Source of the DNA: Chersky-840 sp963764205
GTDB lineage: Bacteria; Actinomycetota; Acidimicrobiia; Acidimicrobiales; UBA8190
Length of the DNA stretch: 64,000 nucleotides
Direction: 5' to 3'
Assembly (NCBI GenBank): GCA_963764205.1
Contig: CAVXRN010000006.1
Location: forward strand, 496,001 to 560,000
Shown in pieces: positions 24,493-33,139 of this stretch; position 1 is the first letter of the stretch, and every line of letters starts with the position of its first letter. The position numbers and the translations under genes were made by a program. The notes beneath the pieces were generated by a model. That model was not told where the DNA came from, did no database searches, and saw nothing but the letters and a program-made list of their open reading frames with translations.

Positions 24493-24590
24493 GCCTCAGG
24501 CGGCGGGCATGAGGCGGCTGGCCTCAGGCGGTTGGCCTCAGGCGGCTGGCCTCAGGCGGTTGGCCTCAGGCGGTTGGCCTCAGGCGCTGG
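24493..24590 (-). repeat. 14-bp tandem repeat between convergent genes
   Basis: About seven units of GCCTCAGGCGGTTG start at 24493 and every 14 bp after; the units from 24521, 24549 and 24563 are identical and the outer ones degenerate. The array fills the gap between the Gfo/Idh stop and the diguanylate-cyclase gene and runs 11 bp into the end of the latter. GCCTCAGGC is nearly self-complementary, so folding in RNA is possible. Confidence 0.9.
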
Positions 24591-26853
24591 TACGGACGGT
24601 CAGTGCCGGCGCCCAACTGCTGAGGTCGTCGGCGGGATAGGGCTCGAGGGCGCTCGCCGGCTGGGGATACCCGAACAGATATCCCTGGGCGATGGTGCAC
24701 CCCAACGCGATGAGGGCGTCGGCCTGGGCCCGGCGTTCGACGCCCTCGGCCACGATGGCCAGGCCGAGCGAATCACCGAGGCCCACGATGGCCCGCACGA
24801 TGGCGACGTCGTCGCTGTCGGAGTCGAGCTCGTCGACGAAGCTCTGGTCCACCTTGAGCGTCTCGACGGGCAGCTGCTTGAGGTAGCTGAGCGAGGAGTA
24901 CCCGGTGCCGAAGTCGTCGATCTCGAGGTGCGCCCCCAGCGCGCGCACGGTCGACAGCGCCGCCACGCTGGTGTCGCCCGAGCCCATGAGCGTGCTCTCG
25001 GTGATCTCGAGCCAGAGCCGGTCGGGGTCGAGTCCGGACTCCTCGAGAGCCGAGGCCACGACGAGGGGGAACGACGAGTCGGCCAGCTGCTGGGCCGAGA
25101 CGTTGACCGAGATGTTGATGAGCCCGGGGTCCCGGCCCGCCGCGGTCCGGCGTGACTCCCACAGGGCTCCTTGGCGACACGCCTCGCGTAACACCCAGGC
25201 CCCCAGGCGCAGGATCAGGCCCGAGTCCTCGGCCAGCCCGATGAACTCGCCGGGGAGGAGCAGCCCCCGGGTGGGGTGGTGCCAGCGGACGAGCGCCTCC
25301 ATCCCGAGCAGGGTCTCGGTGTGCAGGTACACCATGGGTTGGTAGAAGAGCTCGAACTCGTTGCGTTCCAGCGCCCGGTGCAGTTCGTTGGAGGTGCGCA
25401 GGCGGCGGATGGTGCCGGTCTCGTCGTCGGGCCGGTAGAACTCGATGCGCGACGGTCCGACCTCCTTGGCTCGGTACATGGCCACGTCGGCGTTGCGCAA
25501 CATCTCGGCGCCGGTCTCGAGGCCCTCGAGCGACAGCGCGACGCCCAGGCTGACCGACACGAACTGCTCGGACTCGTCCAGGGTGAGGGGCGTCTGCATG
25601 GCGTGGACGAGCCGTTCGGCGATCTCGAGCGCCTCGGCCTTGTCCGCGACCTCGCACAGCACGGTGAACTCGTCACCACCGAAACGGGCCAGGGTGTCGA
25701 CGGCTCGAAGGGCGGCGCCGAGGCGCTGGGCCACGCGCTCGAGGAGCTGGTCGCCCATCTCGTGCCCGAGGCTGTCGTTGATGAGCTTGAAGCGGTCGAG
25801 GTCGAGGAACATGAGCGCCACGCAGTGGTGGTCGCGTCGCGCCCGGCTCAGTGCGAGCTCGAGGCGGTCCATGAACAGCACTCGGTTGGGCAGCCCGGTG
25901 AGCTGATCGTGCACCGCGGCGTGCGCCAGGCGCTCGCGCATCTCGCGACGCTCGGTCACGTCTTCGATCTGGCCGACCAGGTACACCGGCCGCCCGGCGT
26001 CGTCGCGCACGCAGCTCGTGCTGACCGTGACCCACACCACGTCGCCGCCGGCACGCTGGCACCGCTTTTCCATGTGGAACCGCTCGATGTCCCCGGCCAC
26101 CAGTGCGCGGAGCTGCACGGCGTTGGACTCCCAGTCGTCGGGGTGGGTGACGTCTTTGATGGCCATCCCGACGAGCTCGTCGGGCTCGTACCCGAGGATG
26201 GAGGCATAGGCGAGGTTCACCCGGACCAGGTGCCCGTCGGGCGTCGCCAGGGCCATGCCGATGGGGGCGTTCTCGAAGGCGCTGCGAAAGCGAGCCTCGG
26301 CTTCGAAGATGGCCGACTCCGATTGACGGAGCAACCCACCCACCCAGGCCACGATCTCTCCCACGAGCACACAGCACGGCACGACGTAGGCGGCGGAGCT
26401 CAGCCCCATGGCACGACGCACGGGCGACATCTCGAGAAGCGGCACCGCGTAGGCCACGGCGAGGAGGGGAGCGAAGCGGACCGACGTCCAGCGCGGGTGG
26501 CCGAGCCCCATCCACACGAACACCACGAGGAAGAAGACGCTGTAGACGAAGGCGTCGTCGCCGGTGAACCCGTTGTAGAGGACGATCATGCCCAGAGCGG
26601 CGGGCACGAGCCACAAGGTGGCCGACCGTCGGTAGCGGGCCCACGGGACCCGGAGCACCACGGCACCGATTGCGACACACGCCACCCCGGTGCTCACCAT
26701 GCCCACCCGCGAGGCGCCGGGGTGGAACTGCAGGACCGCACCCGCGAGCGCGACGAGGACACCCGTGCCGATCCACAGGGCACCCGCCAGGCGTCCCACC
26801 AGATGGGTCGTCAGGGTGCCCTGCCCGACCTCATCGTCTCGGTCGCCGTGCAT
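24580..26853 (-). CDS. Membrane-bound PAS-GGDEF-EAL cyclic-di-GMP signalling protein
   Basis: This 757-residue protein has six or seven N-terminal membrane helices (about 17-185), a PAS domain with PAC (190-310), a GGDEF domain (about 315-475) and an EAL domain (about 490-740). The cyclase motif FGGDEF (near residue 390) is intact, and the inhibitory RxxD site (RAVD) sits five residues before GGDEF. The phosphodiesterase motif EAL (near 518), EITEST, DDFGTGYSSL and AEGVE are all present. Both activities are therefore possible; the balance would depend on the PAS signal. The last residues are encoded by the 14-bp repeat array. Transcription is convergent with the Gfo/Idh gene. Confidence 0.95.
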   Translation of the reverse strand: MHGDRDDEVGQGTLTTHLVGRLAGALWIGTGVLVALAGAVLQFHPGASRVGMVSTGVACVAIGAVVLRVPWARYRRSATLWLVPAALGMIVLYNGFTGDDAFVYSVFFLVVFVWMGLGHPRWTSVRFAPLLAVAYAVPLLEMSPVRRAMGLSSAAYVVPCCVLVGEIVAWVGGLLRQSESAIFEAEARFRSAFENAPIGMALATPDGHLVRVNLAYASILGYEPDELVGMAIKDVTHPDDWESNAVQLRALVAGDIERFHMEKRCQRAGGDVVWVTVSTSCVRDDAGRPVYLVGQIEDVTERREMRERLAHAAVHDQLTGLPNRVLFMDRLELALSRARRDHHCVALMFLDLDRFKLINDSLGHEMGDQLLERVAQRLGAALRAVDTLARFGGDEFTVLCEVADKAEALEIAERLVHAMQTPLTLDESEQFVSVSLGVALSLEGLETGAEMLRNADVAMYRAKEVGPSRIEFYRPDDETGTIRRLRTSNELHRALERNEFELFYQPMVYLHTETLLGMEALVRWHHPTRGLLLPGEFIGLAEDSGLILRLGAWVLREACRQGALWESRRTAAGRDPGLINISVNVSAQQLADSSFPLVVASALEESGLDPDRLWLEITESTLMGSGDTSVAALSTVRALGAHLEIDDFGTGYSSLSYLKQLPVETLKVDQSFVDELDSDSDDVAIVRAIVGLGDSLGLAIVAEGVERRAQADALIALGCTIAQGYLFGYPQPASALEPYPADDLSSWAPALTVRTSA

Positions 26854-26938
26854 ACCCTCTCATCGGCGTCCCGGGGCCCGCGCCCAACGGCCGCGGCCTG
26901 CGAGTTGGGGGGTCGTTGTGACGGGGGGAGATCACGTG

Positions 26939-28297
26939 TCACCCCAGTGCGTCCAGCACCTCCGCCGCGGCGCGCTGGCCCGAGGCCACCGCCCCGTCCA
27001 TGTAGCCCGACCAGACGCTGGCGGTCTCGGTCCCGGCCCAGTGGATGGGGCCGACCGCCTCCCGCAACGCGGGCCCGTACCGGGTCCAGACGTTGGGCCC
27101 GAAGAGGGTGCCGTAGCACCCGCCGCTCCATTGCTCGGCCTGCCAGTCGAGCTCCACGAAGTCGACCGGCTTGGCCGCCTTGGGCCCGAAGTACCGCACG
27201 AAGGAGTCGAGGACGGCCTGGCGGCGCCGTTCGGGACCGGCCCGTCCCAGGCGTCGCGCCCCGTCGCCTTCGAGGAATCCGAGCAGGATCCCCGGGGCAC
27301 CGTCGGGGGGCGAGTTGTCGAAGACGACGTGCGCCCCCTCGCCGTCGCCGGTGGCTTGGCCGCTCAAGCCCTCGGCCCGCCAGAACGGTTCGTCGTAGAT
27401 GGCGTTGCACTTGATGACCGAGCCCATCGGGGTGCGCTGGGTGAGTTGGTCGCGCCACGCCGGCATGACGGGGTCGTAGTCGATGCGACCCGCCAGCATC
27501 GGGGGCAGCGAGACGATGACGCGCCGACACGTCCACGTCCCGTTGTCCGACGCCACCGTGGCGCGGTCGCCGACGACGGTGATGCGGCGTACCGGTGCCT
27601 CGAGATGCACCGTGTCGGAGCCCAGGGCCTCGGCCATCTTGTCGCACAGGAGCTGCGACCCCCCCACGAAACGGTCCTGCTGGGCCCCACCACCGGTGTC
27701 GATCGCCATCTGGAACGATCCGGCGGAATGGGCGTAGAAGAGCACGTGCAACAGAGACACGTCGCCGGGCTCGCACGCGAACACCGCCTCGACGCCCAAG
27801 GCGAGCAGTGCTCGTCCCGCGCCGGTCAGCGTGTTGCGCCGAAGCCAGGTCTCGAAGGTCACCGCGTCCCAGGCCTCGGCGCGCGCCGCGGTCCACGGGC
27901 TGTCGAGGGGCACCTTCTTGGCCAACGACTCCAGACGGGCCTGGGCCCGGCCGACGTCGGCGATGACGAAGGGATTGATGCGGGGGATGGTGCCCTTGTA
28001 GGTGCCGCGCCGGCCTCCGAAGTGCAACACCCGGGCGCCGGTGTCGTAGGTGGGGAAGGTCTCCACCCCGAGGTCCTCGGCCAGGGCCAGCACCCGGTCC
28101 TGGGTGGGCCCCACCCATTGGCCACCGACCTCGACGATCTTGCCGTCACCGATGGGCTGGTTGCGGACCCGACCGCCGACGCGGTCGCGGGCCTCGAGGA
28201 CGGCCACGGTCCGTCCCGCGGCGACGAGATCTCGTGCCGCGGTGAGCCCGGCGAACCCTGCACCGACCACCACGACGTCCACGTCGCTCATCGCCAT
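26939..28297 (-). CDS. Flavin-containing amine oxidase
   Basis: This 452-residue FAD enzyme has the dinucleotide motif VVVVGAGFAGLTAARDL at the N-terminus, EARDRVGGRV just after it, and the C-terminal FAD signature IHWAGTETASVWSGYMDGAVASGQRAA, interrupted here only for length. It is related to monoamine, tyramine and putrescine oxidases, which oxidise amines to aldehydes with release of H2O2. No signal peptide is visible. ATG 28297 or ATG 28291 may be used; TAGAAC ends 6 nt before the first. It follows the PAP2 gene by 9 bp on the same strand. The amine substrate is unknown. Confidence 0.9.
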   Translation of the reverse strand: MAMSDVDVVVVGAGFAGLTAARDLVAAGRTVAVLEARDRVGGRVRNQPIGDGKIVEVGGQWVGPTQDRVLALAEDLGVETFPTYDTGARVLHFGGRRGTYKGTIPRINPFVIADVGRAQARLESLAKKVPLDSPWTAARAEAWDAVTFETWLRRNTLTGAGRALLALGVEAVFACEPGDVSLLHVLFYAHSAGSFQMAIDTGGGAQQDRFVGGSQLLCDKMAEALGSDTVHLEAPVRRITVVGDRATVASDNGTWTCRRVIVSLPPMLAGRIDYDPVMPAWRDQLTQRTPMGSVIKCNAIYDEPFWRAEGLSGQATGDGEGAHVVFDNSPPDGAPGILLGFLEGDGARRLGRAGPERRRQAVLDSFVRYFGPKAAKPVDFVELDWQAEQWSGGCYGTLFGPNVWTRYGPALREAVGPIHWAGTETASVWSGYMDGAVASGQRAAAEVLDALG

Positions 28298-28306
28298 GGC
28301 GCGGTT

Positions 28307-28954
28307 CTAGTGGGTGACGGTCCGCTCTGCCTCAGGTCGGGGTGCCGTGGTCGACGCCCGGGCGCCGGCGACGCGGGCCGCGACGCCACGCGCCACGCAG
28401 TCGGCGAGCAGGACGACACCCACCCCCACGGCCAACCCGGCCACCGCGTCGGTGGGGTAGTGCCACCGCAGCGCCACCACCGCCATGGACGCGAGCGCCG
28501 CCACCGTGCCGCCCAGCGCCGCGGTCACCGACCGCCAGGGGTCCGGTGTGGCCACGAGCGCGACGGTGGCCACGGCCGCCACCGCCGCGACGGTGCCAGA
28601 AGGAAAGCTCACGACCCCGGCGAAGGTCCGGCCCACCGCGGGTTTGATGATCCAATCGCACACGGCGACGGCCAGGAACGGCCCGCCCAGGAGGGCGAAG
28701 GCCCGGGGCGGGTTGTGGCGGATCGTCGCCAGGGAGGCGGCCACCGCTGCCACGACCACCACGAAGGGCGACCCCAGGCGCGTCACCATGAGCAGGAACC
28801 CCGAATGGTGCACGGGGCGGATGGCCGTGAACATCCAGCGGTCGAGCACCGTCGGCCCCGGCCGCACCATGAAGTACAGGCTGCTCATGGCGACCGCCAC
28901 CAACAGGATGCCGCTCACGATGAGCTCGAGGCGGGCTCGCGTCTTGTGGTTCAC
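28307..28954 (-). CDS. PAP2-superfamily membrane phosphatase, motif II His replaced
   Basis: This protein has 215 residues from GTG 28954, which follows GAGGT at a good distance. It has five or six helices and the PAP2 motifs KPAVGRTF (motif I, KxxxxxRx), SFPSGT (motif II) and ALRWHYPTDAVAG (motif III). The usual PSGH is PSGT, so the acid/base histidine of motif II is missing, while the motif III His is kept. The enzyme would normally dephosphorylate lipid or prenyl phosphates; activity is doubtful. An alternative in-frame GTG at 29071 would add a cytoplasmic tail of PPGAL repeats encoded by the 15-bp tandem array. Confidence 0.8.
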   Translation of the reverse strand: MNHKTRARLELIVSGILLVAVAMSSLYFMVRPGPTVLDRWMFTAIRPVHHSGFLLMVTRLGSPFVVVVAAVAASLATIRHNPPRAFALLGGPFLAVAVCDWIIKPAVGRTFAGVVSFPSGTVAAVAAVATVALVATPDPWRSVTAALGGTVAALASMAVVALRWHYPTDAVAGLAVGVGVVLLADCVARGVAARVAGARASTTAPRPEAERTVTH

Positions 28955-28973
28955 GGGCACACCTCGCTGCGCG

Positions 28974-29048
28974 GCACCCGGTGGCGGGGCGCCCGGTGGC
29001 AGGGCACCCGGTGGCAGGGCACCCGGTGGCAGGGCGCCCGGTGGCGGG
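28974..29048 (-). repeat. 15-bp tandem repeat, five units, upstream of PAP2 gene
   Basis: Units at 28974, 28989, 29004, 29019 and 29034 follow GCACCCGGTGGCAGG with few changes. The array lies 20 bp before the PAP2 start. It is in frame with that gene and would encode PPGAL repeats if GTG 29071 is used; otherwise it is a leader repeat. The rest of the 28955-29180 gap shows no gene. Confidence 0.9.
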
Positions 29049-29180
29049 GCGCGACGTTGCCACTTGAGCACACGTGTCGGTCCGTCGTCGGGGTCACACC
29101 CACCTCCTGGCGGCGCCGAGGGGGGCGCCACCTCATCCTTCCACTTGCTTTTCGGGCCGAGTCCTCGGGATCGACAGCCC

Positions 29181-30818
29181 TCAGTCGGTGCGCACCGGGA
29201 ACCACCCCACCACGGCCCGGTCGAGCGCCCGCTGTGCCCTACGTCGGCCCCGGTCCGCCTCGGCCTGGTCCACCAGCTCGAATCGGACCGACTGGCCCGG
29301 TCGGAGTTGTCCCAGCACACCCAGGTCGGCCTGCACCACCGTGGCGACCACGGGGTAGCCGCCCACCGTGGCGTGGTCACACAGTAGGACGAGGGGATCG
29401 CCGTCGGGTGGCACCTGCACGGCCCCGGTGACCATCCCCCGCGAGGCGACGCCGGGGCCCCGGGGCAGTGACCCGTCCGGTTCGCTGCCCCCGTCCCCGT
29501 GCAGCCGGACCCCCATGCGGTCGCTGGCGGGCCCCACCTCCCACGCCCCCGCCGCGAGGCGCTCGGCTGCGTCGGTGGTGAGGTGGTCGGGGCCCGGGAT
29601 GACCCGTAGGACGGGTCGGGTCGGGGGCCGGTCCGCCCGATCGCGGCGCTCGAGCCGGCCCCGGGGTCGTCCGGGCGGGCCGACGCCGAGGACGTCTCCG
29701 GCCCGCAGGGCCCCCGGGCCCAGACCCGTGAGCACGTCGGAGGACCGGCTGCCGAGGACCGGGGGGAGATCGAACCCGCCCGACACAGCGAGATAACAGC
29801 GCAGGTCGTCGAGCACGGCACCCACCGAGAGCTCCTGGCCCGCTGCGACGGGGACCACGGTGTCGAGGGGCGCGGCCAGCCCGTCGACACGGAGCTCGGC
29901 TCGGCCCACCACCGCGACATGGGCGGGACCGGCGAAGCGCAGCACCGGCCCCCGGGCGGTGACTTCGAGCGCACCTGCGTCGTCGGCATTGCCCACCAGG
30001 CGGTTCGCGGCCCGGAGGGAGTACGGGTCGGCGGCCCCCGCCCTCGGGACGCCGAGCCGGGCCACCCCGATGCGGCCCAGGTCCTGGACCGTCGACAACA
30101 GGCCCGGAACCTCCACCACCACGGTCCACGCCGCGTCGGACCGCAAGGGAGGTCGGGCCCGGTCGCGTGCGGTGCCCGGGTCGTCGACGGCGCGCAGCCC
30201 GACGGTGTCTCCGGGAGCGAGGACGGCGAAGGGCTCGACGTCGGGGTCGAAGAGCTCGAAGCCGGTGTGCCCCAGAAGCTGCCATCCGCCCGGCGAGACC
30301 TGCGGGTAGATGCCGGCGAAGCCGCCGCCCAGCGCCAGGCTCCCGGCGGGCACCGACACGCGCGGCGACGACCGGCGCGCCACGGCGGCCAGCGCCGGGG
30401 GAAGGCCCTCGAGGTAGGCGAACCCCGGGAGGAAGCCGAGGAACGCCACGGTGAGCCGGGCCTCGAGCAGCGCCCCGACCAGTTCGGCCCGCGCCATCGA
30501 GGTCGCCGCGGCGACCTCGTCGAGGTCGGGGCCGTCGAAGCACACCGGGACCTCGATCCGCCGGGTCGCCGACGGGGCCGACGCGGCGGGGGCGTGGTGC
30601 GCCAGCTCGTGCTCCAACGCGGCGAGATCGGCCGACGTCGGGTCGGCGACGACCAGGACCGATCGGTGCCCGACCACGACGTCCTCGACGCCTCGTTGCG
30701 CCGATGGACCCGACAGCGCTGTCGCCAGCCCGTGGGCGTCGCTCGTCGAGTCGAGCTCGGCCAGCAGCGCGCCGTCCCCGAACCGGCGCACGGGCCGGAG
30801 CGGGTCACTCCCAGTCAC
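29181..30818 (-). CDS. Fused 5-oxoprolinase subunits PxpB-PxpC
   Basis: This 545-residue protein joins two normally separate subunits. Residues 1-215 match PxpB/KipI (AFLGFLPGFAYLEGLP and SVPAGSLALGGGFAGIYP); residues 230-545 match PxpC/KipA (VPGLLSTVQDLGRIG and PRAGAADPYSLRAANRLVGN). With PxpA it hydrolyses 5-oxoproline to glutamate using ATP, removing a damage product of glutamine and glutamyl peptides. PxpA is the next gene upstream, 24 bp away; the gap holds short CACGACA repeats. The fusion is known in some bacteria. The start is ATG 30818. Confidence 0.9.
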   Translation of the reverse strand: MTGSDPLRPVRRFGDGALLAELDSTSDAHGLATALSGPSAQRGVEDVVVGHRSVLVVADPTSADLAALEHELAHHAPAASAPSATRRIEVPVCFDGPDLDEVAAATSMARAELVGALLEARLTVAFLGFLPGFAYLEGLPPALAAVARRSSPRVSVPAGSLALGGGFAGIYPQVSPGGWQLLGHTGFELFDPDVEPFAVLAPGDTVGLRAVDDPGTARDRARPPLRSDAAWTVVVEVPGLLSTVQDLGRIGVARLGVPRAGAADPYSLRAANRLVGNADDAGALEVTARGPVLRFAGPAHVAVVGRAELRVDGLAAPLDTVVPVAAGQELSVGAVLDDLRCYLAVSGGFDLPPVLGSRSSDVLTGLGPGALRAGDVLGVGPPGRPRGRLERRDRADRPPTRPVLRVIPGPDHLTTDAAERLAAGAWEVGPASDRMGVRLHGDGGSEPDGSLPRGPGVASRGMVTGAVQVPPDGDPLVLLCDHATVGGYPVVATVVQADLGVLGQLRPGQSVRFELVDQAEADRGRRRAQRALDRAVVGWFPVRTD

Positions 30819-30842
30819 GACACGACAGTCACGACACGACGG

Positions 30843-31586
30843 TCACGTCACGAACGGCAGGACCGTCACGCCGGCGCTCTCGAGCGCGGCCCGCACGCCG
30901 GTGGCAAGGGCGGCCGCGCCCGGGGTGTCGCCGTGAACGCAGATCGACGACGCCGTGACGCTGATCACCGTCCCGTCGACCGCGGTGACCTCGTGGTGCA
31001 CGGCGACGCGCACGGCGCGGCGCGCCGCCTCGGCCGGGTCGTCGATGACGGCTGCGGGGTCCGACCGCGGGGCCAGGCGCCCGTCGGGGAGGTAGGCGCG
31101 ATCGGCGAAGGCCTCGGTCGCGACCCGTACCCCCGCCGCGGTGGCGGCGCCGATGGCCAGGGACCCGGCCGGCACCAAGAGGACCAGGTCGCCCGCGGCC
31201 CTGACCGCCTCGGCCACCGCCGTGGCGCACGACTCGTCTTCGGCCATGCGCAGATAGAGCGCACCGTGGGGCTTGACGAAGCGGACCCGGGCCCCGTTCG
31301 CCGCGGCGAGGGCCTCGAGCGCGAGTACCTGCGAGAGCACCTCGTCGGTGATCTGCCCCGGCGCCATGGCGAGGGGACGGCGGCCGAACCCGGTGCGGTC
31401 GGGGTACGAGGGATGGGCCCCGACGACCACACCGCGCCTCGTGGCGGCCTCGAGGGTGCGTCGCATGGTGTCGGGGTCCCCGGCATGGACCCCGCAGGCC
31501 ACACTGGCACTGGTCACCAGGTCGAGGACGGCGTCGTCGTTGCCCGTCCCTTCACCGACGTCCGCGTTCAGGTCGACCGCCGTCAC
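30843..31586 (-). CDS. pxpA: 5-oxoprolinase subunit A (LamB/YcsF family)
   Basis: This protein has 247 residues from GTG 31586, one base after the stop of the ThDP enzyme. The start is fixed by VDLNADVGEG, the conserved N-terminus of the family, followed by SVACGVHAGDPDTM, VGAHPSYPDRTGFGRR and VKPHGALYL, whose His and Asp residues form the active site. The protein works with PxpB and PxpC encoded just downstream. The open frame extends upstream past this start, but the extra sequence does not match the family. Cytoplasmic. Confidence 0.92.
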   Translation of the reverse strand: MTAVDLNADVGEGTGNDDAVLDLVTSASVACGVHAGDPDTMRRTLEAATRRGVVVGAHPSYPDRTGFGRRPLAMAPGQITDEVLSQVLALEALAAANGARVRFVKPHGALYLRMAEDESCATAVAEAVRAAGDLVLLVPAGSLAIGAATAAGVRVATEAFADRAYLPDGRLAPRSDPAAVIDDPAEAARRAVRVAVHHEVTAVDGTVISVTASSICVHGDTPGAAALATGVRAALESAGVTVLPFVT

Positions 31587-31587
31587 C

Positions 31588-33135
31588 TCAGCGGAGAACG
31601 GCCTCGACCAGGGCGGGGCCCGGCGTCGAGAAGGCCCGCTCCAGTTGTGTCGTGAACTCCTCGGCGGTCGTCGCCCGTGTGGCGGGGACGCCCATGCCCG
31701 AGGCCAGCGCCACGAAGTCGAGGTCGGGACCTTTGAGGTCGAGCATGCCGCGCGCCCGGGGGCCGGGGTCGCCCGCACCCACCCGGCTGAGCTCCAGTTC
31801 CAAGATGGCGTACGAGCCGTTGTTGAGGATCACGGTGGTCACGTCGAGACCCTCGCGCCCCTGGGTCCACAGCGACTGGAGCGTGTACATGGCGCTGCCG
31901 TCCGCCTCGAGGCACAGGACCGGTCGCTCCGGGCACGCCACCGCGGCGCCGGTGGCGAGGGGGAGACCCTGGCCGATGGCCCCGCCCGTGAGGCACAGCC
32001 AGTCGTGGCGCGGTGCGCCGGCGGTGGCGCCGGACACGAAGAGCCCCGACGTGTTCCCCTCGTCGCTGACGATCGCCCCCTCGGGGAGCACGGCGCCGAT
32101 GGCCGCGGCCAAGGTCTGGGCGTTGAGCGCGCCGGTCGGCCGGTCCGGGCGCGTCGGCGGGGACAGCGCCGCCTCGCCGCGGACGGCCCCCACCTGGTCG
32201 GCGAGGGCCTCGAGGGCACCGACCACGTCGTCGGACCCCGTCGCGAGGGTGTGGACCTCGCACCCCTCGGGGACGAGGTACCCCGGCAGGCCGGGGTAGG
32301 CGAAGAACGAGACGGGGGCGAGCGCGTCGGCGAGCACCAGATGTCGCGCCCCTTGGAGCTGGGCGATGGTGAACTCGGCCAGGTACCCCAGGCGCTCGAC
32401 CGGCGGCAGGCCGGCCCCGCGTTCGAGCCGGGCCGGGAACGTCTCGCACAGGAGCTTGGCGCCACTGCCGCCGGCAACGCGCGCCGCGGCCACCAGGCCC
32501 CGCTCTCCCAGCGCGTTCCCACCGACGAGGACCACAGCGGGCTCGCCCGTCCGCAGCGCCTTGGCCGCGGCCGTCACGGCGTCGTGGGCCACCGGGGCGA
32601 GGGCCGCGCCGGGCCGGCTCGACGTGGGCTCGCCGGCTTCGCGCCACGAGACGTCGGCCGGCACCACGAGTGTGGCCACGCCGCCGGGCGGACCGAACGC
32701 CGCGGCCACGGCGTCCACCGCGTCGCGGGCGAGCGCCTCGGGGGTCGCCGACGACCGGAACCAGCGTGACACGGGCCGGGCCAGGCTCTCGATGTCCGAC
32801 GCCAGCGGCGGGTCGTAGGCGATGTGCGTCGTGGCGTGGTCGCCGACGACGTTGACCACCGGTGTCCGGGCCCGCCGGGCGTTGTGGAGGTTGGCGATGC
32901 CGTTGCCGAGCCCGGGCCCGAGGTGCAGCAACGTGGCGGCGGGTCGACGCGCCATGCGGCCGTAGCCGTCCGCGGCGCCGGTGACGACACCCTCGAACAG
33001 GCCCAGGACGGCCCGCATCTCGGGCACGTCGTCGAGCGCGGCCACGAAGTGCATCTCGGAGGTCCCCGGATTGGCGAAACAGACGTCGACGCCACTGGCG
33101 ACGAGGGTCCGGATGAGTGCCTGGGCGCCGTTCAT
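31588..33135 (-). CDS. ThDP-dependent enzyme, acetolactate synthase/benzoylformate decarboxylase type
   Basis: This 515-residue protein has the three ThDP-enzyme domains: the N-terminal Pyr domain with the cofactor-activating Glu in LFEGVVTGAADGYGRM (about residue 48), a central domain (about 180-310), and the C-terminal PP domain with EADGSAMYTLQSLWT and NN about 27 residues later, the metal-diphosphate motif. It is annotated in many genomes as an acetolactate-synthase-like large subunit, but no small regulatory subunit or other ilv genes are nearby. Next to a GlcD-type 2-hydroxy-acid oxidase, decarboxylation or carboligation of a 2-oxo acid is a reasonable guess. The start ATG is 4 bp after the GlcD-like stop. 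Confidence 0.85.
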   Translation of the reverse strand: MNGAQALIRTLVASGVDVCFANPGTSEMHFVAALDDVPEMRAVLGLFEGVVTGAADGYGRMARRPAATLLHLGPGLGNGIANLHNARRARTPVVNVVGDHATTHIAYDPPLASDIESLARPVSRWFRSSATPEALARDAVDAVAAAFGPPGGVATLVVPADVSWREAGEPTSSRPGAALAPVAHDAVTAAAKALRTGEPAVVLVGGNALGERGLVAAARVAGGSGAKLLCETFPARLERGAGLPPVERLGYLAEFTIAQLQGARHLVLADALAPVSFFAYPGLPGYLVPEGCEVHTLATGSDDVVGALEALADQVGAVRGEAALSPPTRPDRPTGALNAQTLAAAIGAVLPEGAIVSDEGNTSGLFVSGATAGAPRHDWLCLTGGAIGQGLPLATGAAVACPERPVLCLEADGSAMYTLQSLWTQGREGLDVTTVILNNGSYAILELELSRVGAGDPGPRARGMLDLKGPDLDFVALASGMGVPATRATTAEEFTTQLERAFSTPGPALVEAVLR

Positions 33136-33139
33136 GGGC

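Noticed and set aside
24493..24590. CRISPR array
   Set aside because: Units of 14 bp follow each other directly with no spacers; the 15-bp and 18-bp arrays were rejected for the same reason.
26690..29431. Plus-strand frame of 913 codons
   Set aside because: It lies antisense to the amine oxidase and PAP2 genes and shows no domain, only the absence of stops expected at high GC.
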